Positions 1 through 7,250 are shown, numbered from the stretch's first letter. The stretch is DNA of 16,666 nucleotides from an uncultured Oscillospiraceae bacterium (GCA_900543705.1 UQSL01000043.1:1-16666); one strand, 5' to 3'. The notes: generated from the sequence alone by a model not told the origin. A program made the numbers and translations.

Positions 1-354
1 TATTCTACAACAGAAGGTGTCTTTTTTCACTGTCCGTTTTTTCGGGTATAGTCCAGGTTATCAATCTGGGGATTCTTATCTGTAAGGCAAAACAGCATTT
101 TCAGAGCGCATACCGCTTTGAAAAGCTATACGACCCACAGCATCCGGCACTTGACCGGGTAGGGTTGCAGGGGAATGCGATGACCCGTTGAGGTTTGCAC
201 GGAAAATGAGAAAATTGACGAGGGCATACAGTTGTTTACGCAGGCGCTTTTAAGTGACGATGAGCTACTTAGAGCGCCTCCTCCTGCTCGCCAACCTTTT
301 GCGGGATATGGGCTTTGGTACCCGTCGAGAAAAATAGAACATGTACGCCTGCAT
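1..354. other. Gene-free left flank
   Basis: I recognise no gene here. The longest plus-strand open frame in the area (232-420) starts at a TTG without a good ribosome site, and its translation resembles no family I know. The stretch ends at a clear plus-strand terminator, so it may be the decayed 3' part of a unit that starts outside the window. Confidence 0.4.
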
Positions 355-383
355 ACCCGGAGTATTTCTCCGGGTATTTTTTA
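355..383 (+). terminator. Rho-independent terminator
   Basis: An 8-bp GC-rich stem (ACCCGGAG at 355-362 with CTCCGGGT at 368-375) with a 5-nt loop TATTT is followed by a T-rich run (ATTTTTTAT). This is a standard intrinsic terminator on the plus strand. No intact gene precedes it in the window. Confidence 0.75.
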
Positions 384-433
384 TACTATTCGAAATATAA
401 AATTTAAGATTACAAATTAGACAGAGAGATTGA

Positions 434-668
434 GAAAACAATGGAGCGGAGCTCTATCGGTTTTGTATTCGGATGACCGGCAGTCCGGCCGGCGCAGAGG
501 ATTTGTATCAGCAGACGTTCTTTGTGCGAGATGAAATGAGAAATCGATTGGCAGAGCAATCCCCGTTCGTTCTTGATCTCTGTCGCTGCATTGGCCGCAA
601 AAAATAATCGCCGGCGTTCTGCGCGCAGACAGCGCCTTGCTCCACAAGCGGATCTTTTGGAGGATTAA
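434..668 (+). pseudogene. Relic of an ECF-type RNA polymerase sigma-70 factor
   Basis: Two consecutive plus-strand frames read like one sigma factor. Frame one (434 to about 557) gives AELYRFCIRMTGSPAGAEDL followed by YQQTF, the sigma region 2 pattern (YRFALRMTGSPADAEDLVQETF in typical members). Frame two (about 555-668) gives SNPRSFLISVAALAAKNNRR and then RRSARRQRLAPQADLLED with a stop. This matches the linker after region 2 in clostridial ECF factors (PRAFLLSVA..WKNRRRKSARR). A frameshift near 555-560 separates them. A stop lies just upstream at 431 and region 4 (the -35-binding HTH) is absent, so the gene is truncated and non-functional. GGAGGA before the ATG at 669 may be where a partner gene such as an anti-sigma factor once began; only a nine-codon frame remains. 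Confidence 0.7.
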
Positions 669-833
669 ATGGTAATAATAGATAAATTTTTAAAATAATC
701 AGCGTAAAACAATAAAAATAAAAGGAAAACAGAGAAAACTCCATAATAATTAGTAAAGAATCTTCTAAAAAATGCTTTTTATTTATCTTATAAAAGGATG
801 AGTGTAGAATTTTAAGAAACTTTCTTATATAAA

Positions 834-862
834 TTGCCAAAGAATCGGGTTTGTGATATGAT
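834..862 (+). promoter_or_regulatory. Sigma-A type promoter
   Basis: TTGCCA at 834-839 and TATGAT at 857-862 are separated by exactly 17 nt in an AT-rich setting. Each hexamer differs from consensus at one or two positions. Transcription would start near 869 and run toward the hairpins at 936-962 and 1017-1050. Confidence 0.55.
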
Positions 863-868
863 AAAGCC

Positions 869-1050
869 AGTGGAAGAAAGATTCTTTCCTTGGTTTTATC
901 CTTCACCCAGGGGATAAACAAACGGTCATTCCTTTGTTCAAAACTTCGCAGTCGTTTCGAACCTCATTACAACTCAAAAAGACATGAAGATAACAAAACC
1001 AAAATGCACAGGCAAAGGGAGACACTTCGCAAAGAAGATGTCTCCCTTTT
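869..1050 (+). ncRNA. Candidate small RNA or leader between promoter and terminator
   Basis: The predicted start (about 869) and the terminator ending at 1050 bound a transcript of about 180 nt without a credible coding frame. It contains a hairpin at 936-962 (GTTCAAAAC with GTTTCGAAC, one mismatch, 9-nt loop) and the terminator stem. An imperfect inverted repeat at 860-900 overlaps the promoter -10 box. It could be a stand-alone RNA or an attenuator leader for the GNAT relic that begins just after. I matched it to no known RNA family: there is no 6S long-hairpin architecture, SRP Alu/S domain or T-box motif. Confidence 0.35.
1017..1050 (+). terminator. Rho-independent terminator
   Basis: GGGAGACA (1017-1024) pairs with TGTCTCCC (1039-1046), and CTTC pairs with GAAG inside it around a GCAAA loop, with one bulged A. 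A short TTTT run follows. The stem is strong and the T tract short, so termination may be partial. Confidence 0.6.
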
Positions 1051-1072
1051 GTGCCAGTTGCAAGAAAGATAA

Positions 1073-1466
1073 CAAAGTCTTTTTGCCATCTGGAAAAATA
1101 CATCTAACATGGGGCTGCGCAGCTTGGACGATTCTAAGGAGGGGATTTCTTGCTTTTTGAGGAGAAATCCAGATACTAATTTTGTGGCATCTGAGGATAA
1201 TCAATTATGTGGGGCATAAAGGAAGAAGAGGATATATTTATCATACGGTCGTTCTACCAGAATACAGAAGGCGTGGAATAGCATCCACATTAGTCGAAAT
1301 GGCAGTGAACGCATTGAAGGAAGAGGAAATTACCAGATTTGATTGAATGTATTTTAGAGCAATGGACGGGGGAAAATTTTGGCTTGATAATGGTTGGGAG
1401 AAAAAAGACTTCTTGGGATTATATAGTAAGTCTATAACAGATAAAGAGAATATTCCATTATTTTAA
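1073..1466 (+). pseudogene. Broken GNAT family N-acetyltransferase
   Basis: The first part (1073-1216) reads FAIWKNTSNMGLRSLDDSKE and then GISCFLRRNPDTNFVASEDN. This is the N-terminal half of a common GNAT subfamily (ALWKNTPGMGLRSLDDSKEGI..FLKRNP.TNFVAE). Near 1208-1212 the frame shifts and about five codons of the expected strand (IIGVI) are missing. The second part (1212-1343) gives GHKGRRGYIYHTVVLPEYRR and then RGIASTLVEMAVNALKEEEI. It carries the acetyl-CoA P-loop pattern RRRGIA and ends at an in-frame TGA (1344). The frame resumes as GGKFWLDNGWEKKDFLGLYS and stops at 1464-1466. The original N-terminal methionine and beta strand are also unclear. The family is well supported; its substrate cannot be told. 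Confidence 0.8.
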
Positions 1467-1776
1467 ATAGAAAAACAATTCGCAGACCAATTCCAATATA
1501 TTTGTCACATAAACAAAGGTGCTTTACGAATTCATCAAAATACCATCCGAAAAAGCGTTTCCTTTTCGGATGGTATTTTCTTGCCTGGATTTTGCTGACA
1601 AAATCCGATGCCCGCTAAGGTTGTGGACAAACTTTTTTCCATTTTTTGAAGTGAGTCCCGGAGGCTGTGCTTTTTTGGTTCTGCGGAAACAGTTGGGGTG
1701 CTGTGCTACAAAAATACAGAGAAGGAATTTGACAGGTTTCACCTGAAAAGTGGAGAGTAAAACAGGGACCGGATGG
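1467..1776. other. Intergenic region with two hairpins, no gene
   Basis: This stretch holds a perfect 17-bp inverted repeat (listed separately) and, next to it, an 8-bp perfect hairpin (GGATTTTG at 1587-1594, CAAAATCC at 1599-1606). The open frames on both strands are about 70 codons with no family likeness. The rest up to the spoIIE stop shows nothing I can assign. Confidence 0.6.
1537..1579. terminator. Bidirectional terminator hairpin
   Basis: A perfect 17-bp inverted repeat (1537-1553 with 1563-1579, core TACCATCCGAAAA) encloses a 9-nt loop. The arms start with AAAA and end with TTTT, so either strand gives a stem followed by U residues. It could end plus-strand transcription from the GNAT relic and minus-strand transcription from spoIIE, whose stop lies about 200 nt away. 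Confidence 0.7.
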
Positions 1777-4116
1777 CTAAACGCCTTTTCGCACGGTGCC
1801 GACTAAAACGGTGATATCGTCCTCATGTCCATCGATGCGCCTGCGCTTTGCCTCCGACGCAATCTGTTTGGCGAGTGCCTGCGGGCCGAGTTTTTCACTA
1901 AACAGCTCGATTTCCGAGAGCACCCAGTCACTGCCCGTTGCCGTGACGCCGTCGGATACCATCACGACAAGATCGCCTGCGCTCAGGGTTAAGGAGTTGT
2001 GATCAAACTTCGCGCCGCGCAGAATACCGACCGGCATGGATTCCGATTCGATGCGCCCGATATGGCCGGCGCGCTTGACGAAGGTGGGCGCAGCCCCGGC
2101 CTTGAGAAATTGAGTCTTACCGGTAAATAAATCAAAGGTCGTGATGTCCAATGTGGCAAGCGTTTCCTCCCCTGACTTGACCAGCAGGGAGGAATTGACG
2201 ATGTTCAGCGCGGTATCATAGTCAAATCCCGCCTGGATGAGCTGGGAGGTCAGTGAGCTTGCCATGGAGGAATCCACGGCGGCCCGGCCGCCGCTTCCCA
2301 TGCCATCGCTCAAAATCATATGGGCGTTGCCTTTGGAATCGAGGAAACAGTCATAGCAGTCTCCGCAGACTTTCATGCCGGAATGGGTGATCTGGTAGAC
2401 CCCAAAGAGCATCGAATAGCGGGCCTTTTCAAAAAAGCTGAGCTTGACGGTATCGGAAAGGACGGTGACACTTGGAAAATCGAAGGTCCTGCTACAGATT
2501 TCGGAGAGGAGCAAGGACATCTCGTTTAAATTTTCCTCCCGATAGTTGGATACGGAAAAGAGCAGTTCCACTGTCATCTTGCCAAAGTGGTCGATGCACG
2601 CGGTCACGCTGTCCGGAAACAGCTCTGCCTGTTCAAACGCATCTTCCACCGCCTGGGCCGCTTTCGGGTCATATCCTCTGAATTCGCCGATTTCTGAGGC
2701 AAGCGAGGAGAGCATCCGTGAGATACCTCCAAATTGATCAACCAGGATGGAGCGCATCTCGATAACTCGCCTGGTCGCCCCTTCATAGGCGAGGTAATCG
2801 GTGTAGTTGTGGTTGATTTCGTCAATGAACTGGGTAAGCTTACAACATTTGTCGGAGAAATACTGGGGCATGTCCTCTTTTTTGAGCTGCTTATTTTGTT
2901 TTAAGGCGGGGGTAATATGGTTGAGCGCATCCATGGTCTGGGTATAAGCCGTCTGCCAGCAGAACATTTTAAGCCCACAGTGGGAACAGACGGATTCACA
3001 GGAACGCGTAAACACTTCGGATAAATCGGACGCCGCAATTTTATCGAGCTTAGAGGACACCTCATCTACGGTACGGGAGATATCATCAATTGCCTTGGAG
3101 GCAAATTTCAGCCGGGCGGAGACGGCATTTTTAAATCCGTCCTGTTCCGGAGCACTCCTTGTCAGGCTTTGCGGTTGTGCACAACGGTTGAGCAGGGAGG
3201 AGGGCAGTAACATGAAAACTGCGGTCGCAGCAAAGACCTCATACATTCCGGGAAGGGCAACGGAAAGAGAGGGGGAGATGAGCGCGCACACAGCATTGGC
3301 AATGATAAAGATTGCTGCGCAGCCGAATTTGCCAAATACCGAGAAGATGCCCGCGAGCATCCCGCCGAGCCCAAAGGAACCGAGCAGGTAGAACTGGCTG
3401 GAATCCACCAGTGCAAGGGAAAGTCCAACCGCCATCCCGACAATCCCAGAGGTATTTTGCCCTCTGGTATAGCCGAGGAACAGGATTAGCAAAACGAGCA
3501 AAGCGCGCCCGATGGAAAAGCTTCCGATTTTAAACTGGGACAGGCTCATCGCAAGCAGGCACAGGGAAATGACCGCGCAGGCATAATCTGTAGGCAGAAC
3601 TCCGGAATTTGAGCGTATGCGATCTTGAATCAGGAGCGTGCGGCTGAAGAAAAAGGCGGTGGCCGCACATAAAACCGCTTCCGCCAGGGTCATCACGATT
3701 CCGAAGATACCCTGCGGGAACAAAAAGTTTATCATCAGCCCGGTCGCGAGCGCGCATCCTCCGGAGAGCAGGGATGGATAAATCATCCACCGGGTGCAGG
3801 CCGCCCTGTCTGAGAGAAAGTAGCGTATTCCAAAGACAAGGACACAGGCCGCTATGTACTTCATGGCGTTGATTTCCCCAAAGGGGAGGAAATAGCCGAG
3901 GATGACGCCAGCCGTTGTCCCAAGCAAAGAAGAGGAGGGACAGGCCGCAAGATAGGCAACGCCGAAGGGGGCAATCGCGGAAAACATCGCCGCGCGCGAG
4001 GCGATCAGCCCGAAAAGAAAATTTTTGATGGTTTCAAGCAGCTCTTTATTCCGTGATAAAAAGGCGGAAAGCTGCTCTTTGAACCTCTCGGTGGAGGTCA
4101 TGGTCCGATTTTTCAT
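1777..4116 (-). CDS. spoIIE: Stage II sporulation protein E (PP2C-type phosphatase)
   Basis: SpoIIE dephosphorylates the anti-anti-sigma factor SpoIIAA at the asymmetric septum, which frees sigma-F in the forespore; it also takes part in polar septation. The 779-residue protein fits the family (827 in B. subtilis). Residues about 30-325 are a run of hydrophobic helices (the polytopic membrane domain). A soluble linker follows with a cysteine cluster (CESVCSHCGLKMFCW) typical of clostridial members. The C-terminal PP2C domain shows metal-binding aspartates in SDGMGSGG (D604), VSDGV (D722) and GHEDDITV (near 766). The ATG at 4116 is chosen because GGCGGTGA sits just upstream. An in-frame ATG six codons earlier (4134) has no such site. 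The gene stands alone. A GC hairpin (4146-4167) lies in its leader, and I found no convincing promoter or consensus 0A box. Confidence 0.95.
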   Translation of the reverse strand: MKNRTMTSTERFKEQLSAFLSRNKELLETIKNFLFGLIASRAAMFSAIAPFGVAYLAACPSSSLLGTTAGVILGYFLPFGEINAMKYIAACVLVFGIRYFLSDRAACTRWMIYPSLLSGGCALATGLMINFLFPQGIFGIVMTLAEAVLCAATAFFFSRTLLIQDRIRSNSGVLPTDYACAVISLCLLAMSLSQFKIGSFSIGRALLVLLILFLGYTRGQNTSGIVGMAVGLSLALVDSSQFYLLGSFGLGGMLAGIFSVFGKFGCAAIFIIANAVCALISPSLSVALPGMYEVFAATAVFMLLPSSLLNRCAQPQSLTRSAPEQDGFKNAVSARLKFASKAIDDISRTVDEVSSKLDKIAASDLSEVFTRSCESVCSHCGLKMFCWQTAYTQTMDALNHITPALKQNKQLKKEDMPQYFSDKCCKLTQFIDEINHNYTDYLAYEGATRRVIEMRSILVDQFGGISRMLSSLASEIGEFRGYDPKAAQAVEDAFEQAELFPDSVTACIDHFGKMTVELLFSVSNYREENLNEMSLLLSEICSRTFDFPSVTVLSDTVKLSFFEKARYSMLFGVYQITHSGMKVCGDCYDCFLDSKGNAHMILSDGMGSGGRAAVDSSMASSLTSQLIQAGFDYDTALNIVNSSLLVKSGEETLATLDITTFDLFTGKTQFLKAGAAPTFVKRAGHIGRIESESMPVGILRGAKFDHNSLTLSAGDLVVMVSDGVTATGSDWVLSEIELFSEKLGPQALAKQIASEAKRRRIDGHEDDITVLVGTVRKGV

Positions 4117-4145
4117 TATGTCACCGCCAGTCATTCGAAGTTATC

Positions 4146-4167
4146 CCCGCCCACAGGAAACGGCGGG
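4146..4167 (-). repeat. Small hairpin in the spoIIE leader
   Basis: CCCGCC (4146-4151) and GGCGGG (4162-4167) form a 6-bp GC stem with a 10-nt loop about 30 nt upstream of the spoIIE start. It has no T tract on either side, so it is unlikely to be a terminator. Its role is unknown. Confidence 0.3.
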
Positions 4168-4392
4168 AGGATACAACTTATATTCTAGGCTTGTCCTGTG
4201 AAATATTTCGCAGAACTGTGGCAGGCGAAACAGAAAAATCTGCGGAAGTTTTTGACTTTTCCACAGAGAGATCGTTGAAATCTGGAAAATATTGTATTAT
4301 CCGGATGCCGGAAAAGCAAAAAAATATCTGTCCCAAGGCATAAATTTAGACAGAATGCCGCCCGCACTTCGCTTTTTTTCATCCACATGGTA

Positions 4393-4401
4393 TGCTATAA
4401 T
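4393..4401 (+). promoter_or_regulatory. Possible extended -10 promoter element
   Basis: TGCTATAAT contains a perfect TATAAT (4396-4401) with the TGN extension. The position 17 nt upstream is only a T run (4373-4378), so the -35 is weak. If active, it would read through the unassigned open frame toward the Eis-like gene about 520 bp downstream. Confidence 0.3.
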
Positions 4402-4648
4402 AACCGCAAGGCGTACTTATCCTGATGTTTATGACCTGCCATACGGCAGCAAGCCAAATCTCAATGACAGCTTGCCTGTTGCGTTTCTGCTCAAAAACGG
4501 TTTTTCACTTTATGACCTTACCAGGGTGAAAAGCCGGATGACGGCGGGCCCGCCTTGTGTACACCGGGAAAGCTGGGGAGTTGGGGGAAAAACCATTCGT
4601 AGAAAAAATACCGTTACCCAACTGCGGCTGACGAAAGAAACAGAATAG

Positions 4649-4903
4649 ATTTCTGTATGGACAGGAAGAAAGAAATACAGGGCAGCTGGAAATAGAAATA
4701 GGGAATGCCAAAGGATTTTTGGGAGAGACGATGAAACAATTGAAGGGAAATACTTGGCACCGGATTGGGGGCAAACGAGATGGCACAGGCACAACGGGTA
4801 TATACCGTGGGAAACCGGACGTAAAGCAAAGCTGTGGAGTTTGTATTGCCGGGAATGGGGACTTACCCATCTGGAAGAAGAAGAAACCGAATCAGAGGAA
4901 TGA
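4649..4903 (+). other. Unassigned 84-codon open frame, possible gene relic
   Basis: This frame has no early start codon; the first TTG is near 4752. It reads with protein-like composition rich in W, R, Y and acidic residues, for example WHRHNGYIPWETGRKAKLWS, then LYCREWGLTHLEEEETESEE and a stop. It is in frame with the upstream frame 4292-4645, separated only by TAG at 4646. I do not recognise the family. It may be the 3' end of a decayed gene, but a competing frame (4719-4922) with an ATG overlaps it, so coding status is uncertain. Confidence 0.25.
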
Positions 4904-4922
4904 CTGTGTGAGGATGGGATGA

Positions 4923-6158
4923 ATGGAAAACGAAACATATATCAAAAAGAGCGGTGACTTCCTGATGCGGGAGCTGACCGAGGCGGATTTGGAGCAGTTC
5001 AACGACCTGCTGCGCTATGCCTTCCAGGTGACGAGCGACGAGCTTGTCAAAAGCGGCTGGGAGGACGAGGAAATCAAATATGCCAAGACTCCGATTTTGC
5101 GCTCCGCCTATGTGCTCGGCTGGTTTTATAAGGGGAGCCTTGCATCGATGGTGGTCGTCTACCCGATGCGGGTCAATATCTACGACGAAATCTATGAAAT
5201 GGGCGGCGTGACCGGTGTTGCGACCTATCCCGAATACGCAGGCAGGGGGCTCATCCATTCGCTGATGAAGCACGCACTGCACCACATGCGGGAGCAGGGA
5301 CAGAGTATTTCCTTTTTATACCCCTACTCCATCCCGTTTTACCGCAAACAGGGCTGGGAGCTCGTCTCGGATAAAATCACCTATACCATCAAGGACACTC
5401 AGCTTCCAAAGCTGCGCCCGGTACCGGGGATGGTCAAACGCGTCAGCCTGGAGGATGAGGATTTAAAAAATGTACACCAGTATTTTGCGATGCAGCGGCA
5501 CGGCGCGCTCATCCGCGGGGAACTCGAATGGGAGGAATATTGGCGCTGGGACAACGAGGACATGATTGCCGCGGTTTACTACAATGAAAAGCACAAGCCG
5601 CTCGGCTATGTCGTGTACTATATTGAAAACGAGATTTTCTACATCAAGGAGCTGGTCTACCTAAACAATGAGGCAAACTACGGGCTGTGGAATTACATCA
5701 GTGCGCATTTTTCCATGGTTGAACAGGTGAAGGGCTTCAACTATACCGGCGAGCCAATGGCTTTTTTGTTCGACGACAGTGAAATCGCCGAGACCATCGA
5801 GCCGTATATCATGGCGCGGATTGTAGATGTACGCGAATTTCTGATGCGGTATCCGTTTCAGATGCTGCAAAAGGATTTCCGATTTCACTTTAAGGTGGAC
5901 GATCCCGTCGTGCCCTGGAACAACGGCAACTTCCTTGTTTACTGGGAAGACGAGGAGGTCGTGTGCGAACGGGTGGAGGACAACGAGTCGATTAACGTCG
6001 TGGAGCTCAACATCCAGACCTTAACCGCCATGCTGATGGGTTACAAACGACCGACTTTTCTCTACGACCACGCACGGCTGAAAACGGAATACTATATGGT
6101 GCATCTGCTCGAACGCCTGATTCCGGTTGAAAAGCCGTACTTCTCCGATTATTTTTAA
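4923..6158 (+). CDS. Eis-like GNAT family N-acetyltransferase
   Basis: The 411-residue protein has the size and architecture of Eis-type enzymes: two GNAT folds and a C-terminal sterol-carrier-like (SCP2) domain. Eis relatives acetylate amines, aminoglycosides in some species, using acetyl-CoA; the substrate here is unknown. Residues about 15-150 form the first GNAT domain, with GVTGVATYPEYAGRGLIHSL as the acetyl-CoA-binding segment and Tyr140 in PFYRKQGW at the place of the catalytic tyrosine of Eis. The chain ends in FSDYF; in mycobacterial Eis the C-terminal Phe carboxylate acts as base, so this end fits. The start is ambiguous. ATG 4923 has GAGG nine nt upstream, while ATG 4965 has GGTGA seven nt upstream and gives an N-terminus (MRELTEADLEQFNDLLRYAF) closer to the family; it would make the tyrosine residue 126. 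The gene stands alone. Confidence 0.85.
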   Translation: MENETYIKKSGDFLMRELTEADLEQFNDLLRYAFQVTSDELVKSGWEDEEIKYAKTPILRSAYVLGWFYKGSLASMVVVYPMRVNIYDEIYEMGGVTGVATYPEYAGRGLIHSLMKHALHHMREQGQSISFLYPYSIPFYRKQGWELVSDKITYTIKDTQLPKLRPVPGMVKRVSLEDEDLKNVHQYFAMQRHGALIRGELEWEEYWRWDNEDMIAAVYYNEKHKPLGYVVYYIENEIFYIKELVYLNNEANYGLWNYISAHFSMVEQVKGFNYTGEPMAFLFDDSEIAETIEPYIMARIVDVREFLMRYPFQMLQKDFRFHFKVDDPVVPWNNGNFLVYWEDEEVVCERVEDNESINVVELNIQTLTAMLMGYKRPTFLYDHARLKTEYYMVHLLERLIPVEKPYFSDYF

Positions 6159-6208
6159 CGGTACGCGTGGAGTCTTCGTACTCCGGCAAACGCAAGTGCG
6201 GGGGATGT

Positions 6209-6245
6209 AAAAAAGCAGCCGCAGTGCAATGTGCACCTCGGCTGC
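6209..6245 (-). terminator. Terminator downstream of the short-chain dehydrogenase
   Basis: On the minus strand GCAGCCG (6245-6239) pairs with CGGCTGC (6221-6215), and an inner GTGCA/TGCAC stem extends it. Six T residues follow (6214-6209). It lies about 30 nt past the dehydrogenase stop and also faces the end of the convergent Eis-like gene. Confidence 0.75.
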
Positions 6246-6274
6246 AAACTTACGATGTTTTTGGTTATCTGCAA

Positions 6275-7223
6275 TCAGACGCAGGTCCAGCCTCCGTCGA
6301 TGTAGATCGTCTGGCCTGTGGTATAGGAGCTTGACTCGGATGCAAAGAGCAGGAGCTGTCCGCAAAGCTCTTCGATTTTTCCGGGGCGTGCAATCGGGCA
6401 GCGCTGCTTTAAGTATTCGAGCGTCGCCTCGTCGAATACCATCATCTCGGAGGGGAACTGCCCCGGACCGATGGCGTTGACGGTGATGTTGTACTTCGCC
6501 CACTCCTGTGCCAGGCTGCGGGAGAAGTTTGGAACCGCGCCTTTTGTAGCGTTGTAGACCAAAATTGGGTGGTCTTTTCCGCAGATATGGCCGAACATGG
6601 AACCCGTGTTGATGATTCTGCCGTAGTTTTGTTTGATCATGTACTTGGCGCATTCCCGGCTCATCAAAAAGTACCCGGTCAGGCTGACGTCGACGACCTT
6701 CTGCCAGTCCTCTAGCTTTAACTCAGTGGTCGGACAGTAGGCGATCATGCCCGCATTGTTGACAAGAATATCGATTTTGCCAAAGGTATCCCCAACCTTT
6801 TTTACGCTGTCAATAACCTGCTGCTCCACGCTAACGTCGCACTGAACAGGCAGGCATTTTCCGCCGGCTGCCTCAATTTCGTTTAAGCTCAGCACCACCC
6901 AGGGGGAGGGAGGTATGCCCCCCTACTTTCCACGGTACGCCGTCCAATCGCATGACTGAGGAAGCATTCGGTTCGAGATAATTTCTTCTTGTTGCGCCTG
7001 TGCAGCACTCCGAAATATCTTGTCCGATTTCTGACGATTGCAGGCCCAATGAGCCAGCTGTAGATTGTCTATGTCGCTGGGGTGGCCTAGCCTCGATTCT
7101 TCTGGCAAATGCGGCGACCGTCGCACCGTTTTCCGCCAGGGCTTTGCTGTATTCATACCCCAGGCCGGAGGATGCGCCGGTGACAATGGCGACTCTGCCG
7201 GTCAAATCCATATAGTTTTTCAT
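6275..7223 (-). pseudogene. Short-chain dehydrogenase/reductase split by a foreign insert
   Basis: This was an NAD(P)-dependent oxidoreductase of the classical SDR family, close to 3-oxoacyl-ACP reductase or sugar-alcohol dehydrogenases. The N-terminal part (7223 to about 7092) has the Rossmann motif TGASSGLGYEYSKALAENGA and ends at FARRIE. The C-terminal part (about 6886-6275) resumes at LNEIEAAGGKCLPVQCDVS. It keeps NNAG, the catalytic Ser of NTGSMFG, YNATKGA (Tyr-x-x-x-Lys) and the tail TGQTIYIDGGWTCV. About 205 bp of unrelated DNA lies between them, the two parts are in different frames, and roughly 5-9 native codons at the join appear lost. A protein started inside the C-terminal part would lack the cofactor-binding loop, so the gene is very likely dead. 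It is divergent from a TetR-type gene. Confidence 0.9.
6887..7091 (-). mobile_element. Inserted fragment carrying the tail of an HNH endonuclease
   Basis: Read on the minus strand, the insert opens directly into GHPSDIDNLQLAHWACNRQK and then SDKI, the second half of an HNH (beta-beta-alpha metal) nuclease motif (DN-LQ...H..CN..K). It continues to NRMLPQSCDWTAYRGK and a stop at 6923-6925. The first catalytic His half is missing, so it is a fragment. The last 36 bp is rich in G and C runs. Such HNH genes usually lie next to the terminase genes of tailed phages, so a phage source is likely but inferred. The insert edges look like imperfect inverted repeats (GCTAGGCCACC and GCTCAGCACCACC). I see no clear target duplication. 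Confidence 0.7.
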
Positions 7224-7250
7224 AACAAACCATGTTGTGATTGTGTGAAT

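Larger units (their letters stand above)
4117..4922. other. Gene-poor region between spoIIE and the Eis-like gene
   Basis: About 800 bp without a gene I can name. On the plus strand one frame is open from 4292 to a TAG at 4646-4648 and then on to a TGA at 4901-4903. Parts read like protein (around 4421-4530: DLPYGSKPNLNDSLPVAFLL), but I match it to no family. A near-consensus extended -10 (TGCTATAAT, 4393-4401) lies inside it. A 67-codon frame (4719-4922) stops immediately before the ATG at 4923. Confidence 0.4.

Noticed and set aside
860..900. Imperfect inverted repeat GATAAAGCCAG...CTTGGTTTTATC considered as an insertion sequence end
   Set aside because: Only one copy is seen, with no transposase or target duplication nearby. 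It overlaps the promoter -10 and is more likely local RNA or DNA structure.
508..921. 137-codon minus-strand open frame with a hydrophobic middle (FSLFSFYFYCFTLIILKIYL)
   Set aside because: It runs across the AT-rich stretch and the antisense of the sigma relic, has no family likeness, and the hydrophobic run is expected from reading A/T-rich DNA.
944..966. Minus-strand GAGGTTCGAAAC resembling a tRNA T-arm
   Set aside because: No acceptor stem, anticodon arm or D-arm can be drawn around it.
890..1072. 60-codon plus-strand frame starting at TTG inside the promoter-terminator cassette
   Set aside because: There is no ribosome site, the composition is not protein-like, and it reads through the terminator stem.
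4185..4300. Possible Spo0A box upstream of spoIIE
   Set aside because: No match to TGTCGAA or its complement; the nearest strings (AGTCAAA, CTGCGAA) miss key bases.
4510..4938. 142-codon minus-strand frame and two overlapping minus-strand frames
   Set aside because: Serine/proline/phenylalanine-rich translations without motifs; they appear because this region has few stops in several frames.
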